DNA of 64,000 nt from Apostichopus japonicus (Eukaryota; Echinodermata; Holothuroidea; Aspidochirotida; Stichopodidae). Positions 1-12,639 of this stretch are shown here, piece by piece. A program made the translations under genes and the position numbers. The first letter of the stretch is position 1, and every line of letters begins with the position of its first letter. The DNA lies in contig NC_092561.1 of the NCBI RefSeq assembly GCF_037975245.1, positions 13,573,001 to 13,637,000 of the forward strand, written 5' to 3'. The notes under the pieces were generated by a model that ran no database searches, was not told where the DNA came from, and was given only the letters and a program-made list of their open reading frames with translations.

Positions 1-964
1 AGTTTTCACCTGCTGCAGATATCAGAGTGTATATGTTGCATGTGATAGGCCCACAGCTGTGTACTTAAACGTGCTATATTGCGTGATTACATTCTAAATA
101 TATATTCAAGACTAAGAAACCTGTGTATTGCATATGATACAGTAGCCTATGCTGTAATCATAAATGATATTTATAGTGATAACTTGTAGTAATTGCAGTA
201 CTTAAGTATATGCTTTGTCAACCGGATCCTGCTGGGAAAAATGTGAACAATGAAACCAAAACCTTGTTTCTATTGTCATAAAAATTGGTGGCTGCAGTTC
301 CTTTCCAAAAAGTCTTGCCTGCTGTGACCAATTACTTCGACATGACGGTGAAGTCGCTGCATCATCACCGTGGCTTTACTTTTCACATGCAAAAGAGCTC
401 TGTCACGACTTCGCAGGGAATAGCCCTGTAGCCACTTCAAGACTTGAAGAACATCATAGTTATATGCAATTATCATTTTAGGTCCACAAAGATGTATTTC
501 AGAGATTTCAGTATGCACAACAATTATCCAGCCCAAGTTAAGTTTGTGCATCTATAGGATGTTACATTTTAAGATAGCCATAGAGGAAGAAAGATGGGGA
601 GGAAGGCATATTGTATTATAAAACATTTCAATATGTCGCTTGGCAAAGAACAACAAAGACAAATTTCCTTATTTTTCATAATTGGTGGTAAGCACTGGCT
701 CCTGTAATTACTATAATAGATCTCCCATGGAAGCATCACAATACATCTTTCTGCTGCCAGAAATGTGTTAGGGTGTGCTATTAGGATGTGTTGTTTTACC
801 AGTATATTCCATTGACACGTCCCACACCGAACTCTACAAGTTGTTGAACCACCTACCAGTAAATTTACAAGTTAAATTATAACGGTATCTATTCACATTA
901 AATATATGGCGAGATTGCCACACCAATGCACAATACGTTTGCAGTTTCCCTTGTTATCTACTCC

Positions 965-967
965 ATC

Positions 968-998
<31 letters not shown>

Positions 999-999
999 G
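965..999. repeat. (CT)n microsatellite
   Basis: A run of CT dinucleotides in the intron of SLC16-like copy 1. The matching place in copy 2 (near 28,030) has only a few CT units, so the array changed length after duplication. Confidence 0.9.
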
Positions 1000-2395
1000 A
1001 ATACTGAACACCATAATAAAACGTTCAGTTAACTTTATATTATTAAAAAATTGGGGCTTTAAAGGCGGTTTCCAATGTCACGTTATATGCAGATAATAAA
1101 ATAAAATAACTAAAAGCATCCCGATGGAAGCTACCTAGAAAGCAGCATTTGTGTCAAAAGCATCCTGATAGAAGCTGCCTAGGAAGCAGCATTTGTTCCA
1201 ACGCAGGACATGGAGAGGACCGGGAGGGGTGGGGCAGGAGGGCATAAATCCTAATTCGAAAGTAACGATTTTCACATGATCCTCGATATAATTGCTCTAA
1301 ATTAAACTTGTGGTGATAACATGGAACATGACGACGTCATCATGTGGGGTCAACGAACGCCAAACTAACTTTCCATACATATCATCAAGAATCATAAACA
1401 GTTTTAATTGGATTTTTTTTATAAGATCTTTCTTTACCCAGGTAAGAGGAGCACTGTTAAAACCAAGACGGTCGGATGATCGCCGCTTACCAAGTATAGG
1501 TTACGAGAATTATCTTGAATACAATCCTCTAAGAACCTTTTATATTTTATATTTCGCCAGGAATTAATTGGACGAAAAGGTTTTTCTTTAAAACCACTAG
1601 CCATACAAGCTGGATAGCTCATACACAAAGGAAACTTAAAGTACCCTTTGAACTTCCGAGTGCATCAGTTTGTTCATTTGATTTCAATTGGCAGCAATAA
1701 AGTTTTGTCTCAATGGTTACTAACCAGACCGTTTAACTTTGTTTTAAGCGTCCAAAATAAATAATAAACAGTTTGGCGAATGTGTGTCTTACAAGCTGCA
1801 TTCGTAGATGGTTCTATTGTTGAATGCTTTATAATTCATCGCGGAAGAAGAAACAATACATGTCCTTTTTTCAGGGAAACTTTGATGATACCTTCACTGG
1901 TAATTTAGCGATTTATGTCCTATTTATAACCCCCCCCCCGCCCTCCCCCCAAAAAACTGCTTTATAGACTTTCGTGTAGAGACTGGTAGGAGTTTATTAA
2001 CACTACCAGTAAGATATTGTCAACATCTTATGTACCATTCAATAACGACAAGTTTAATTAATTATATCTATGGAAAGAAAACGTATGTTGTTTCTTGTTT
2101 TTCGGCGAGACATTTTGTTTGCTCGCTAAACCAAAGGAACTCGGTACATTGACAAACCAACTTCAGACTTGAACAATAAAACGTTACTGAAAACTGACAA
2201 GTTTGCCATATTTAACAAGAATACATCAAGTCTCCATGCTGCGATAAAATCTGACAAAACCCTAATCTATTTCCTAAAAAATGGTAAAGAATCAAGTTGT
2301 TAAAGAACACCCTGGTGGAAATTTCTGTTGAACTTTTGAACTGGTGTCAACTGGAATTTTCTATATGGAAAATGGCACAAATATGAACTAGGTTG

Positions 2396-3640
2396 AAATG
2401 GGTGAACTTGGGTTCCCAAATGGTTCAACTGTTTTACTGAATCCAACTGGTTCAACTATGTTTTACTGGGTCCAACTGGTTCAACTGTGTTTTAATGTAT
2501 CAACTATGTTTTACTGCGTTCAACTGGGTCAACTATGTTTTGCTGGGTTAAACTGGGTGAACTATGTTTTACTGCTTATAGTTTTAAAAAAAAGTTTGAA
2601 CTGGGATTTTCAACTGGTGTTATCTACACAATATAACACCACACTATAGAAAGCTTTTCTTTCTTTTTTTTTACAGTAGATCTATACTGTAAAATGAAGC
2701 CTCGCTTGAAATTAGATTGATAGTTAAATGTTCATAATGTTCAGTGTAGGGCATCCTCACATTTGGGGTATGTACGTCAATACTGTATACTTCACTAATA
2801 ACTTTCGAAAAGTATGTTATTATGCCAATAGAACACTTCATGTTCGAAACAACAATCAAGGTAATTGCGTAAATTTCGATACATCTGTGAGCCTCTTTTG
2901 TTTATGACACCTTAAGAAACTGCCATTTAGTTTGCAAGTTGACGATTGCTTTCCTAAAATCACACAGCTAAATATAGGTGTTAACTCAAATCGCCGAACA
3001 AAGTATAACATAATTTGTTCAAATTAATTAAATAGTAAATATTTAATATTTTTAATCATTGCTGTACAAAAGTTTAATCGTTTTAACAAAACTGTGATAA
3101 ATATGACAAAGAATTATTTTACACCCCTCATAATTTGGCTAATTTAGCATTTTCAATATATTAAGATACGGTTACTGCTTACGAACTTACATTATAATAT
3201 TCTCGATATTTACGCCAAAAATAAAAGCAGTCAACATAGTCCCATTTGGGCCAGTGTGAAACCTAGTTCAACCCCAACATGGCAAGTTCACCAGTCAACA
3301 TAGTCCAAACCCAGTTGGGTCAGTGTGAAACCTAGTTCAACCCCAACATTGAAAGTTCACCAGTAAACATAGTTCAAACTCAGTTGGGCCTGTGCAAACC
3401 AGTGAAACGTAGTTAAATCCCAGCTGGGTCAGTTCACCAGCCAATAGTCCAAACCCAGTCGGGCCAGTGCAAAACCAATGAAACCTATATAGTTCAACCC
3501 CAACAGGGCAAGTTCACCAGTCAAAATAGTTCAACCCAGTTGGGCTAGTGCAAACACCAGTGAAACCTAGTTCAACCCCAACTGGGCAAGTTCACCAGTC
3601 AACATAGTTCAACCCAGTTGGGCTAGTGCAAACACCAGTG
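2396..3640. mobile_element. Foldback-like element with inverted arrays of a degenerate GTTCAACTGGG repeat
   Basis: The left arm (about 2396-2610) repeats TCAACTATGTTTTACTGGGT-like units. The right arm (3235-3640) carries about five 69-80 bp units containing GTTCAACCCAGTTGGGC and AACCTAGTTCAACCCCAAC, which are the reverse complement of left-arm motifs. The core between them (about 2650-3230) is AT-rich with no coding signal. SLC16 copy 2 lacks the element: homology breaks at about 2305 and resumes at 3641, and about 360 bp of copy 2 is missing here. Inverted arms made of subrepeats are typical of foldback transposons such as sea urchin TU elements; the family is not identified. Confidence 0.65.
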
Positions 3641-3770
3641 AATGGAAGGAAATGACACAATTACGCAAGCTACATCGGTAAGATTGAAAGATACTATTCA
3701 AGAGATGATGAACCTAACACAGGCTAGCTACGAACGTGATATTGAGTCCTTGGCCTAACGGTCGTAAACA
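3641..3770 (+). pseudogene. Remnant of the orphan extracellular exon (copy 1)
   Basis: Matches the 3' end of the putative exon at 35,731-36,167 (shared coding for a segment like MEENDTVLQATSVR). The donor is altered: copy 2 reads GTGCAAGTAAGTCC where this copy reads GTGATATTGAGTCC. The upstream three quarters of the exon is gone, replaced by the element at 2396-3640. This copy cannot be a working exon. Confidence 0.6.
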
Positions 3771-4374
3771 AAACAGAGAGATTAAATTGGCGCAAGATCT
3801 ATTGGGCAATGCTTCAAGTTTGTAGAATCTACAGACTTGTTCAAAAATCTGGCGAATTCGTTAAGCTCAAAATATTTAACGACAGACAACTCAATAAATA
3901 AAATGATAATTAATATGAAAATTGAATAGAACGGTGTTAGTTTTAGTGAGCTTTTAGAGCAGTAAGCTGGAGAGGTCGAAGTTCAAATTTAGCAAACACA
4001 CCTTGAGACTTTAAAGGATCTCATCGATACCACGTGCATCTCGGTGTATTTGCTTTAGTCGTCAGTATGCAATAGAATAATGAATGTGTTACAGTACCGA
4101 TAGCATATAGAATATACGTGCATACAAACAGATCATACATTAATCGAGGCCGGTAACAATCGGCTTCAATTATGGGACTGACTCTGCTTTTGATTCTCCA
4201 TGCATGGGTCTGCTGTTTGTACTTGCAACTGTTATGCGGACATAAAAAAGCAAATCTTACTGAATCACGCTGCTCTAACACATATGAATGTACTGTTTTG
4301 GTTTAATCAAACTAAGACCTTACTGTAGATTGTAGAAATATCCTTCTTTCATATTTACTTTTGCTTTCATTTAG

Positions 4375-5984
4375 CTCCTATCATCGGCTCCCTTGCTAGA
4401 TATTTGTCATACCGACAATTGGGAATAGCTGGCGGAAGTCTTGTTGGAGGAGGTTTCATCTGTTCAGGGTTGTTTTCAAATCACGGCTTGCATTTCCTGG
4501 GTTTTTCTGTTATATCAGGTAAATCATTTATTTTGATGAACAATGTTATAATTATTTAAAGTATGTTGTTATCAGAATTGTCAATTAAAATGCCAAATGT
4601 TCATTAATGCCAAATGCTAATGTCAATAACTGATTCTTTGCTCCTTCCATCAAGGTTTAGGCTTTGGTTTCTTATTCCTACCAGCTGTTCTCTGTTTACG
4701 TGAGCAGGCGCCGGATCACTTCGCTAGTTTGATGCCTTTAGCGACTTTGGGGGGATATTGTGGCGTTGTTTTACTACCGATTATCATCGAGGTTTTACTA
4801 GAGAATTATGGTCTTCGGGGCGCCTTCTGTCTTTTTGGTGCATTGTCTTGGAACACGATACCATGTGGTCTTCTTCTTGTCAATGGAAAAGGAAAACAGT
4901 ATGAAAACCTTAGCAATTCCGTTGATAAATCAGAACCAAGTCAAGAGGTCGAGGCGGTCGATAAGGACAGTCATAACTTCACAAATTTAAAATATGGATT
5001 ACTAACTTTGATGAAATACTTCCGATTTTTCGCAATTATTCTCAAGGAACATTTGTCATTGTTCTTGGATCTAACCTTCACATTATTCTTCATCACAGCT
5101 AACACAAGAAGATTCCCAAGCGATACTTGGACTTTATTTTTAATACCGTACAACCAAGAACTTGGAATGACCAAAAGTAATGCTGTCTTTATTTCAGCAG
5201 TTGGAGGTTTTGGCGGTATTGTTGGTAGATTCGTTGCAGCCGCTTCGTTTAAACTGACGAAAATAATTTCACCTTTGACCTTATTTGCGTTATGTTATTG
5301 TCTCAATGCGATCATATTCGCATCCTTCTCGCTGTGGAATAACCCTATATTTTTGACTTTTTGCGGATTTTCGAGTGCTCTCCTGCTCTCTTTCTTGGCT
5401 GGTACAACATCGGGAATACTACTTCAACTCAGTTCACCTGAAACTTTCCGGCCAGCATTCGGTTTATTGCATTTTGGCTGTGGCATATTTTCTATTTTTG
5501 CGGGCATTCTCTCTGGTACGTATTTTTCATTTAAGATTAAAATTATCATCTTTCTATTTTGTTTATTTTTAAGGAGAACTTCTGTCGTTTTTAACAACTC
5601 ATACTAGTCTTTCCAAGTCGTGTATGTGATAGATCTGTGTGTATGGAACACAACGTTTTGTCAACTTTTAATTATTTAAGTATGATTTAATTATGATTTT
5701 CAGTGTGTGGTCTGATTTCTTTTATTATCAATGGAGCAACCTACTGTCAGATTCTTCATTATTTAATCCAAGATGGTGTTTTAACTGTGAGTTTATTTTA
5801 AACTGTCCTTAACTGTATTGTTTTGTATTCTTTCTTACCCTCTATAGGTAAATCATACGACGTCTTCGGATCGTTCGCAGTAATGTTTGAAGTGAATGCT
5901 CTCATAAATGCCGTTAGTTGTGTGTTGGTGGTGGTTATCATCGTCTTACGGAAGCTTAACTATAAAAATACGATACAAAATTAA
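4375..5984 (+). CDS. SLC16 (monocarboxylate transporter)-like, copy 1, last three coding exons
   Basis: Three exons join in frame: 4375-4518, 4655-5515 and 5848-5984 (stop TAA). Every junction is phase 1 with GT donors and AG acceptors. They encode the SLC16 fold from about TM2 to TM12: a TM2-4 block (PIIGSLARYLSYRQLG), the TM4-5 region leading to NYGLRGAF, a hydrophilic central loop rich in Asp/Glu/Ser between TM6 and TM7, the TM8 helix with a conserved Gly-Arg, and the last helix beginning GKSYDVFGSF, which matches the family's DxTGSYxxxF region. The family moves small organic acids or related solutes across the plasma membrane; the substrate here is unknown. The coding exon for TM1 is not in the window and should lie to the left, because the paralogue at 15,993-38,991 has it 20.7 kb upstream of its exon 2. 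Exon 3 is 12 bp longer than in that paralogue. No stop or frameshift was seen, so this copy may be functional. Confidence 0.85.
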
Positions 5985-6060
5985 TTATATTTAAATCATT
6001 AGGATGGAAAGACCGCGATCATACTGGTACGTTGGTGATTTGGAACAAAAGTCACGGTAA

Positions 6061-7189
6061 AGTCACGATCATGTATCATAAAATATCTAGATAATGAATA
6101 CTAACCATGTTCGGACAAAGCTTTGAGGCAAAACGACACACTCAGGCCACTACTCGTGCTAACATCTCATCATTTGATGACTGTTACTGTATGCAGACAT
6201 GCATGAACTTTTTGCACTCTTACTTCATAAGATCTGTTATCCTGCATAAACTATTTTCCACTTTTCAACATTAACATTAAACTTAGACCTGCATGCATAG
6301 ACTAATATGGAAGTATTAATCAAAAGTAGGTGTGTGGGGGGCAAAACGGGGGTGCTTTTTCAAGGCATTTTCCAGGAACAACTAAAGCACTATCTGAGTG
6401 GAGCACTAAAATAATACAAGCAAGAAAAATGTTGCCATGTGTCTCTCGGATGCCGGAAATGGCACTTTGCAGACATTAAAAGTTGCATAAAACACTCCAC
6501 TTGCTCGAGTCATTAGAGAAGAAAAAAGGTTCAAAGGTTCATAAGTCAGGAGTATAGTACTTACTACTCTGGTCGCCACAACATGTCTCTGTTGTGAAAA
6601 GTACACCTACTCTTTCGAGAAGAAAAAAAAATCAAATTCAAAGTCGAACGCACAATGTATGTATGAATAAGTATAAATGATCAGAATGTTTGCCGTACAA
6701 CGCAAAGCGCCCTCACATTTTTTGAAGCCTTCACTTTTTAAACACACGGTGATACACTGTGTCAGCATTAGTTCAATTTCTATGGTTAGGCTTCAGCCTA
6801 TGTCGAATTAGTCACCTAAGATCCTTTCCGCGAGACTTAAAGCGATTTTACTGTTTAATTGGTACATGTATGCTATTATACTTCTTTTATTGCCTTACGA
6901 TCATCATCATACCTAAAACAAATAAAAATCACCAGATGCGCTGCAATATGAATTGATGAACTGGTTCTCAAGGTACCAACAGAAAATGGAGATTTTAAAG
7001 CCTTACTACAGAACTGTTTCGATAAGGCAGTAATGAGATAATAAGAAAAGAGTTCTGAAAAAAAGAAGGGCAAGAAGCAAAAATTTCGAACTGGAAAACC
7101 AGTTGGAAGACAAAGTTAACGAAATGAAGTCTTTTAAAGAGTAGTATCTAGCAACTGATTCTGAGATTGAGAATAAAGTGGAAAAATAA
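6061..7189. other. Unassigned AT-rich DNA
   Basis: No supported gene. Short open frames here lack splice signals or recognisable protein character. Confidence 0.5.
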
Positions 7190-7630
7190 ACGATCTTGAG
7201 CAATACTCTCGAATAAACTGTGCACGTCTGCTCGGCATCAAGAACAAGAGGAATGAAAGCCCGGCCGACTCGGTAGTAAATCTAGCCAAAGAACACCTTG
7301 GCATGGATGAACCTTCCGACGTTATTAATTTTGCTCACAGGGTGGGAGCCAGCAGCGAGGACTCTACCCGGAACTTAATAGTTAAATTCAAAAACTACCT
7401 TACAGCGATAGAAACTCGTTTGCTAAAAATAGACGTAAACTCAAAGGAAGGCATCGTAGTACTTTAACCAACAGCTCCTCAGGGCCACAAAAAATCACAT
7501 CTCATTGAAAAGTGGCTAGACCAAAACTAGAAAGGTGTAGGTAAGAACGCCCTTCTAAAGAAGGCGAAAAATATCAGGGATCTCGAAGACTAAGCTCATA
7601 AATATGTATATATACTTCGCTTTAATGGAA
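7190..7630 (+). mobile_element. Degenerate LINE ORF1 fragment
   Basis: Translating across a few stops gives ARLLGIKNKRNES, then VVNLAKEHLGMDEPSDVI, NFAHRVGAS and NLIVKFKNYLTA. This order (R-x-LxGIxE, then LGI, then AHRVG, then IVKF) is that of the RRM-like domain in ORF1 of L1-type and some CR1-type LINEs. Stops at 7467 and nearby show it is dead. Confidence 0.65.
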
Positions 7631-8279
7631 TCCAAGGAGTCTCCTTTCCAACGCCGCAGCCTAACGTTACTCATTTTTTAACGTTCATGCGATTGCACAG
7701 CTAGTGTATTTCAATGGACCTAGCTAATTCCATACATGTTTTGCATTGCAAATTTATAGCATGCCTTTACCAGGGAGCGTTTCTCTGTCAATCTGTGTTT
7801 ACTAAGTACTTACAATCATTTTTTTTTATAATCCAGAGGGTTAAATAATTATTTTCAAATTTACCGTAAAGGCCCGTTATCGTAGTTTTATATTGTCTAC
7901 GAAACTCTTATCACTTGTCAGTGACAAAGGGATAGAAAATTCGTTAGTAGCATCTGGGAGCACGTCGTATGACCCTCCGTGTTTGGAGAGTTTGCCAACT
8001 GTGTAGCGAGACTGCCGGTTTTATTTATTTAACATTTATTTCACATTGAAGGGTATACTCAGTTAGCGTAAAGCTAATCTCCCCCAGGGGAATTTCCCAA
8101 TTTGCTAACAACCGACTCGCATCTGCTACTGCAACACAGATTGCCATGAACATTTCCTTAGGTCATGCTTGAACGCATTTACATCTAATTTATTTATCAC
8201 CTGATAGTCATAGTGTTGGTTGGTGTGAGGCAGCATGTTTACAAGTGAAATATATCGGGTAATGGACACTCAAGTAAAT

Positions 8280-8830
8280 TTTGGGAACTTCAGTATTGAC
8301 ATTTCGACTGTTTTTTAGTCTTATCAATATGATCAATTAATGTGCACGGTATATTAGTTTCCCTAGTTGCTACCTTTCTAACTTGCTTCAAGTTGTACGT
8401 CTCCATGTCATGCATCCACCTTTTGTTTCTACCACCTAATAGATTGTTGTTAAAGTCCCCGATAATATCTAATGACATGGGGCAGCTAAGTTTTCATGAA
8501 AATGATCATTCCACTCGGCTGTTGAATCAGGTGGGCGGTACACTACACCCAGCATTTTTTTTTTTTTAAATATGAGGTATAATATTTTAACCCAAATCTT
8601 TTCAATTCTATTTCTTTCAAATTTGGGAATGTCGAACAAAGCTGGTATTGTTTTTTTTTTTTAAATAAATACAGCAACCTCTCCTCCTCTTCTTTCTTCC
8701 TGTCATTACGAATTACATTGTAACCAGGTGTGCATACTTCATAATCCTGAACGAATGTTTCGTTCAAAACAAATATTATTAATGATTTCGTACCATCATA
8801 TACAATAGTCTGTAGTTGATCCACCTAAGG
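8280..8830 (-). mobile_element. Degenerate LINE endonuclease (APE-type) fragment
   Basis: On the minus strand the upstream part reads LNETFVQDYEVCTPGYNVIRNDRK, written here in pieces: a LNETF block, then PGYNVIRNDRK, the usual early endonuclease motifs of CR1/L2-like LINEs. Further along are IIGDFNNNLL (the GDFN catalytic motif) and TLIDHI near the domain end. The pieces are separated by frameshifts and poly-T runs. It is opposite in strand to the ORF1 remnant at 7190-7630, so they need not be one element. Confidence 0.7.
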
Positions 8831-9313
8831 TAAAAGGTGATGAATGTTCCAAAATCCCGAATTTGTTGAATTTTATTGAAAACTTAGTTAAAACACTTAC
8901 TTATATCAATGTGTGTACTATTCCTATGTTTATTATGGAATACTTTGTGTGATTCATTATGGGTGTCGTCATGGGTAATCACAGGACATGGTTTTTATGT
9001 AGCAGCACCCTCTCGTATTGCCCTACGGTCCTCTGTAGAAATGATGGTTGGAAGTATTTTTACGCCGATTTTTCTGGTGTGGGTTCTACCTTCTGTAATC
9101 TAGATGGTCAGGGGGTCCTGGGGGTCACGGAGGTAACGATCACGGTTGCTACGATGTTGAGAACGGTGTGCGTTGGTAAACTGCCTGTAGCTTGGCTCTG
9201 GTATAGACCTACATAGCCACGGGAGTACAGTTGACCGGTCGATGAGCGCAGTTGCGCCCTCCTCATGTTGTGTTGTTTCTTTCATTTTACCCCATCGCTC
9301 CCATAGGGAAGAT

Positions 9314-9572
9314 GTATGTATGTATGTATGTATATGTATGTATATTAGATCCTCCTGCAAGCAGGAACTCGCGAAGAAGCCTAATTGGCTTATCAAAGCC
9401 GCAAGCTGACCGAAGTCAGTCTCTCACATTCATATTTAACGTCCATGATTATGAATTGTTAATTGTCAACAACCCTGTAACTGGACGACATACATTAATC
9501 TGGGAGTGACTCGAACCGAGGACCTTATGATTGAAAGGCACCGATGTTAACCACTGAGCTAACACTCCACAA
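9314..9572 (-). mobile_element. tRNA-derived SINE
   Basis: The reverse complement begins with a tRNA-like head: TTAGCTCAGTGGTTAAC (A box) and GGTTCGAGTCA (B box) with correct spacing for a pol III promoter. An unrelated body of about 170 bp follows, and the element ends in a (TATG/CATA)n microsatellite at 9314-9350. Head, body and simple-repeat tail define a SINE. It is not a functional tRNA: the anticodon and acceptor regions do not pair well. Confidence 0.75.
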
Positions 9573-9759
9573 GATGATATATTATAGTTCGCTGGTCAGT
9601 TGAGCCTACGGCGATCTCTCAATTGCCACATCACCGGTAGTCGTCATCATAATAAATTTCCTGAGTAGAGAGTCTCGGGAGGTTACCAATGTAAAAAGCT
9701 GTCAATCTGCGTGTGAGGGTGGGGGTGAGGGTGCGTGCGTGTGTTACTGTAAATGCATC

Positions 9760-10560
9760 GCGAACTCCTCCCAGACATTAAGTCCAAAAAAAAATCAAAC
9801 TTGGTAGGAAGGTGTCTGACCATGCAAAGTCTCGACTGCATGACTGATGACGTCATAGGGCAGAGGTCAAAGGTCAAGTAACCTAACATTGGTTTTTAGC
9901 CATTTTCTTCTTGTCAACCTGTAGGAAAAGTAATTAAACCACACGACAGGTAGATAATGATGAGACAAATATTAAAATAGGATAAATGTGTGTGTTTAGG
10001 GTAGGGGTAAAGGCCAATTGAGGTCCAAATGGCCTAAATTGTACGAAAAAGTGTGTTGCAAGCTCCTCCTAGACCGTTATTCCGATCAAGTTCAAACTTG
10101 GTGGGTAAGTGCTTGACCATGTAAACTCGTTCTTGCGTGATTGGTGACGTCCATAGTGCAAAGGTCAAGAAATCTAAAAGTTGTTTATTAGCCATTTTCT
10201 TCTTGTCAACATGCAGGAAAAAAGTCAAGCACGATATGTAGAGAGTGCTTAGACGAATTTCAAAATAGGACAGATTCTAGGTTTCTACGGTCGTAGTCAA
10301 AGCTCAATTGAGGTCAAAAGTCAAATGATCTAAGTGGTGCATGAAGGTGTATCGCAAGTCCCACCAAGTTTAAACTTGGTTGGAAGGTGCATGACTATAT
10401 AAGCTTGTGTCTGCGTGATTGATGGAGTAAAATGTCTAACGTTATAGGTTAAAGGAAGAAAAGCCCAAACATGTTTAGTCATTTCCACTTGTCAACATGT
10501 AGGGAAAAGCCAGACGATATGTTAAGAATAATGAGACAAATACTAGAATGTTTCGTTTTG
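9760..10560. repeat. Tandem repeat, about 297-bp unit, 2.7 copies
   Basis: Units start near 9763, 10,061 and 10,357. Each contains CTCCT near the start, CAAACTTGGT(A/G)GG, a GTGATTGGTGACGTC-like segment, TTAGCCATTTTCTTCTTGTC and a GAGACAAAT-like end. A related two-unit array occurs at 39,525-39,830 next to the second segmental copy. Confidence 0.75.
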
Positions 10561-12639
10561 GATGTTGAGGGCTAGCTTGAAAGGACAATGTTGATCAGAG
10601 GTGTAATTAGCCCAAATATAATGCCTTGAATAAAACAACAGTGATGGTTAGGTGTTTAATACTAAACTTTAAACTAAACGATTCCAGCCTAACTTTTCCA
10701 GCCTATAACAAAGATGACAACCAGATGCATTTACAGGTAACCCTACAACCGCTTCCGTCATGGAGGAGATACGATGAGATGCGCAACTCCATGGATTCCT
10801 CTTTTGTTTCATTGGGCCTGGTCCCAGTGGGAGAGAAATCAAGACAAACAAATATGATTGGTTAGTTTACACTATTATAAAAAAAACATACATTTACTTA
10901 TTTTGACGATCGACGCTTGTTTGTCTAGACCCGAGCTGTTCATCCCTTATCATAGCTAATGAAGCAGATAAAACACGAATAAACTTTCCCAAACGAGCTA
11001 CAGGAGAAACATAACAACGAAAGCTTTGATTATTTCGTAGATCACGTGATACCCCAAAAATCGCCATTTTTTCCGGGTATAAACCAAGCGAGGATTTACC
11101 AAGCTCGTAATGAGGACAACGCAAAAGCGCTGTAAGTTCGTGTCTGTACTATTTTCTATTGAACAAGATTTTGGTCTTTAGGGTTTGTACCACTGACTGC
11201 GTCAAATGTCATAAAACAAATTCGTATGTAGTCTTTCAATAAATTCATTGACCAATGTGTCGTTGAGCTGATAGTCCCTAGTAAACAGGTTGACGATTCG
11301 CGACATCGACAGACCTCTTACTCTGTGTAAAAGAAAGTATAAGCAGTATTGACTGCACACTGCTGAGAATAATCCTTGTATCTGCTTCCCATTTACTTTC
11401 AGATGTGACTTTGAAACATGTCATCTTCAAAATGGTCCAAATTCTGATGCACGTGATTCAAGAGGATGTCCAAATGAGTAAAATAAATTCTTTCTCCTAA
11501 TTTTTAGGGAAGATCGCCACTCAATGACACTCATTGACTACCCGGTTCACGTTTCATATCGGTGTTTGCTATGATCAAGTCCCAGGGTGGTTTTAAGGGT
11601 CGAGACATAAAGGACGCAACGAGGTATCTGACTCGATGATCCTCAATAATTGTAATGTGGGGGTGACAGAAAGAGGATTAAAAGTCTCTGAATACGTTAC
11701 ACGTTTTTTCCACTTCTGCCACCGCATTGTATTCAGCGTATACAACGACACTCACACTTCTGGTCAAGGATATATTCGAATTGCGTTTCAAGGCGCACAT
11801 GTATGGTGACTACCCAGCTGAAGCGTCCTTCCCTCAAATCTTGAATAGCCCCCTCAAACAGGTAAAACTGCCCTAACTGACGACTGGGATGGAAAGTTAT
11901 ACCACTACAATTTCAATCCATGCGAGTTAATTACGCCGCTAAAGTCTTTCCATATTTTTTATTTAAAGGTGCGATTGAATCTTTCCTCGACCAATGCTTT
12001 TGTTTCGTTATTCGTTTTAAAATAGTGAGTATGTTTATATTTTAAAAAAAAGTCTTAACTTGATTATTAAACATTTTCACCTCATTCAGTATGAATTTGG
12101 AAGGGCCTCCGACCGACAGAGAAGATGCGTTTCATGGCATTCAGTATAGTGGGGCATGGTTTGTTTTGGAGTGGTACCACCCAGGGGAATTTGGATGAAA
12201 CATCGACACAGGTTAGCGATACCTAAAACCAAGATTATATTAACCATAAAAATTTATGAAACGGTACAGGAACAGAAATTATGGGGCAATGGTTAGAGTT
12301 TGTCACTGAAGGAGCCATAAGTGTGTGATAATGCTGATGAAGCAAACAATACTGACAAAGTGAAGATAAAACAGTCCAAAAAAGTCCAAAATAGTCCGAA
12401 AAGGCGGAAACAATATTCCGGTCAGGCCTATTCTAACGACTGGTCAGTCTGTGTGAGTTCACTCGTGCAATGTTGAAATTATGAAATATAATGCTGCAGT
12501 GTACAGGTAACAATATCGGATTAACTTCGGACGGTAAATAATAAGATGGTATAAATTGATAAACATACAAATTCAAATGCGTTCAATACGCAGAGGATGC
12601 CTGATGTATAGTTTCAAGTCTCTTTCAAGCCCCTCTTGG
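10561..12639. other. Unassigned DNA
   Basis: No gene can be supported. One segment at 11,402-11,480 has an AG acceptor followed by a short open stretch with MAM-like spacing (see findings), not enough to call a gene. Confidence 0.45.

Larger units (their letters stand above)
1..6060 (+). repeat. Segmental duplication, copy 1 (matches 26,100-39,055)
   Basis: Introns as well as exons match the downstream copy in collinear blocks: about 20-540 with 26,100-27,115, 530-1735 with 27,585-28,726, 1790-2305 with 35,370-35,700, 3641-4560 with 36,065-37,060, 4620-5520 with 37,180-38,070, and 5600-6060 with 38,700-39,055. The exon 3 starts are 32.6 kb apart, which estimates the duplicated unit plus later insertions. 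Homology still holds at the left window edge, so the duplication starts outside. Confidence 0.85.

Noticed and set aside
276-551. Pair of open frames duplicated at 276-551 and 26,701-26,925 (minus strand)
   Set aside because: Reading frames differ between the duplicates by frameshift and stops; they are duplicated intron DNA without coding constraint.
5702-5787. Hydrophobic candidate exon (VCGLISFIINGATYCQ) between exons 3 and 4 of SLC16-like copy 1
   Set aside because: It would end in phase 0 while exon 4 needs phase 1, the family TM12 is already supplied by exon 4, and the equivalent in copy 2 is broken by an insertion.
9505-9570. Functional tRNA gene on the minus strand
   Set aside because: A and B boxes are present, but the stems are poor and the head is followed by a SINE body and a simple-repeat tail.
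10626-10865. Open frame containing LPSW and ending in MIG before GT, like SLC16 exon 1
   Set aside because: Between these chance matches the sequence is polar with no helix, and nucleotide similarity to 15,993-16,179 is absent.
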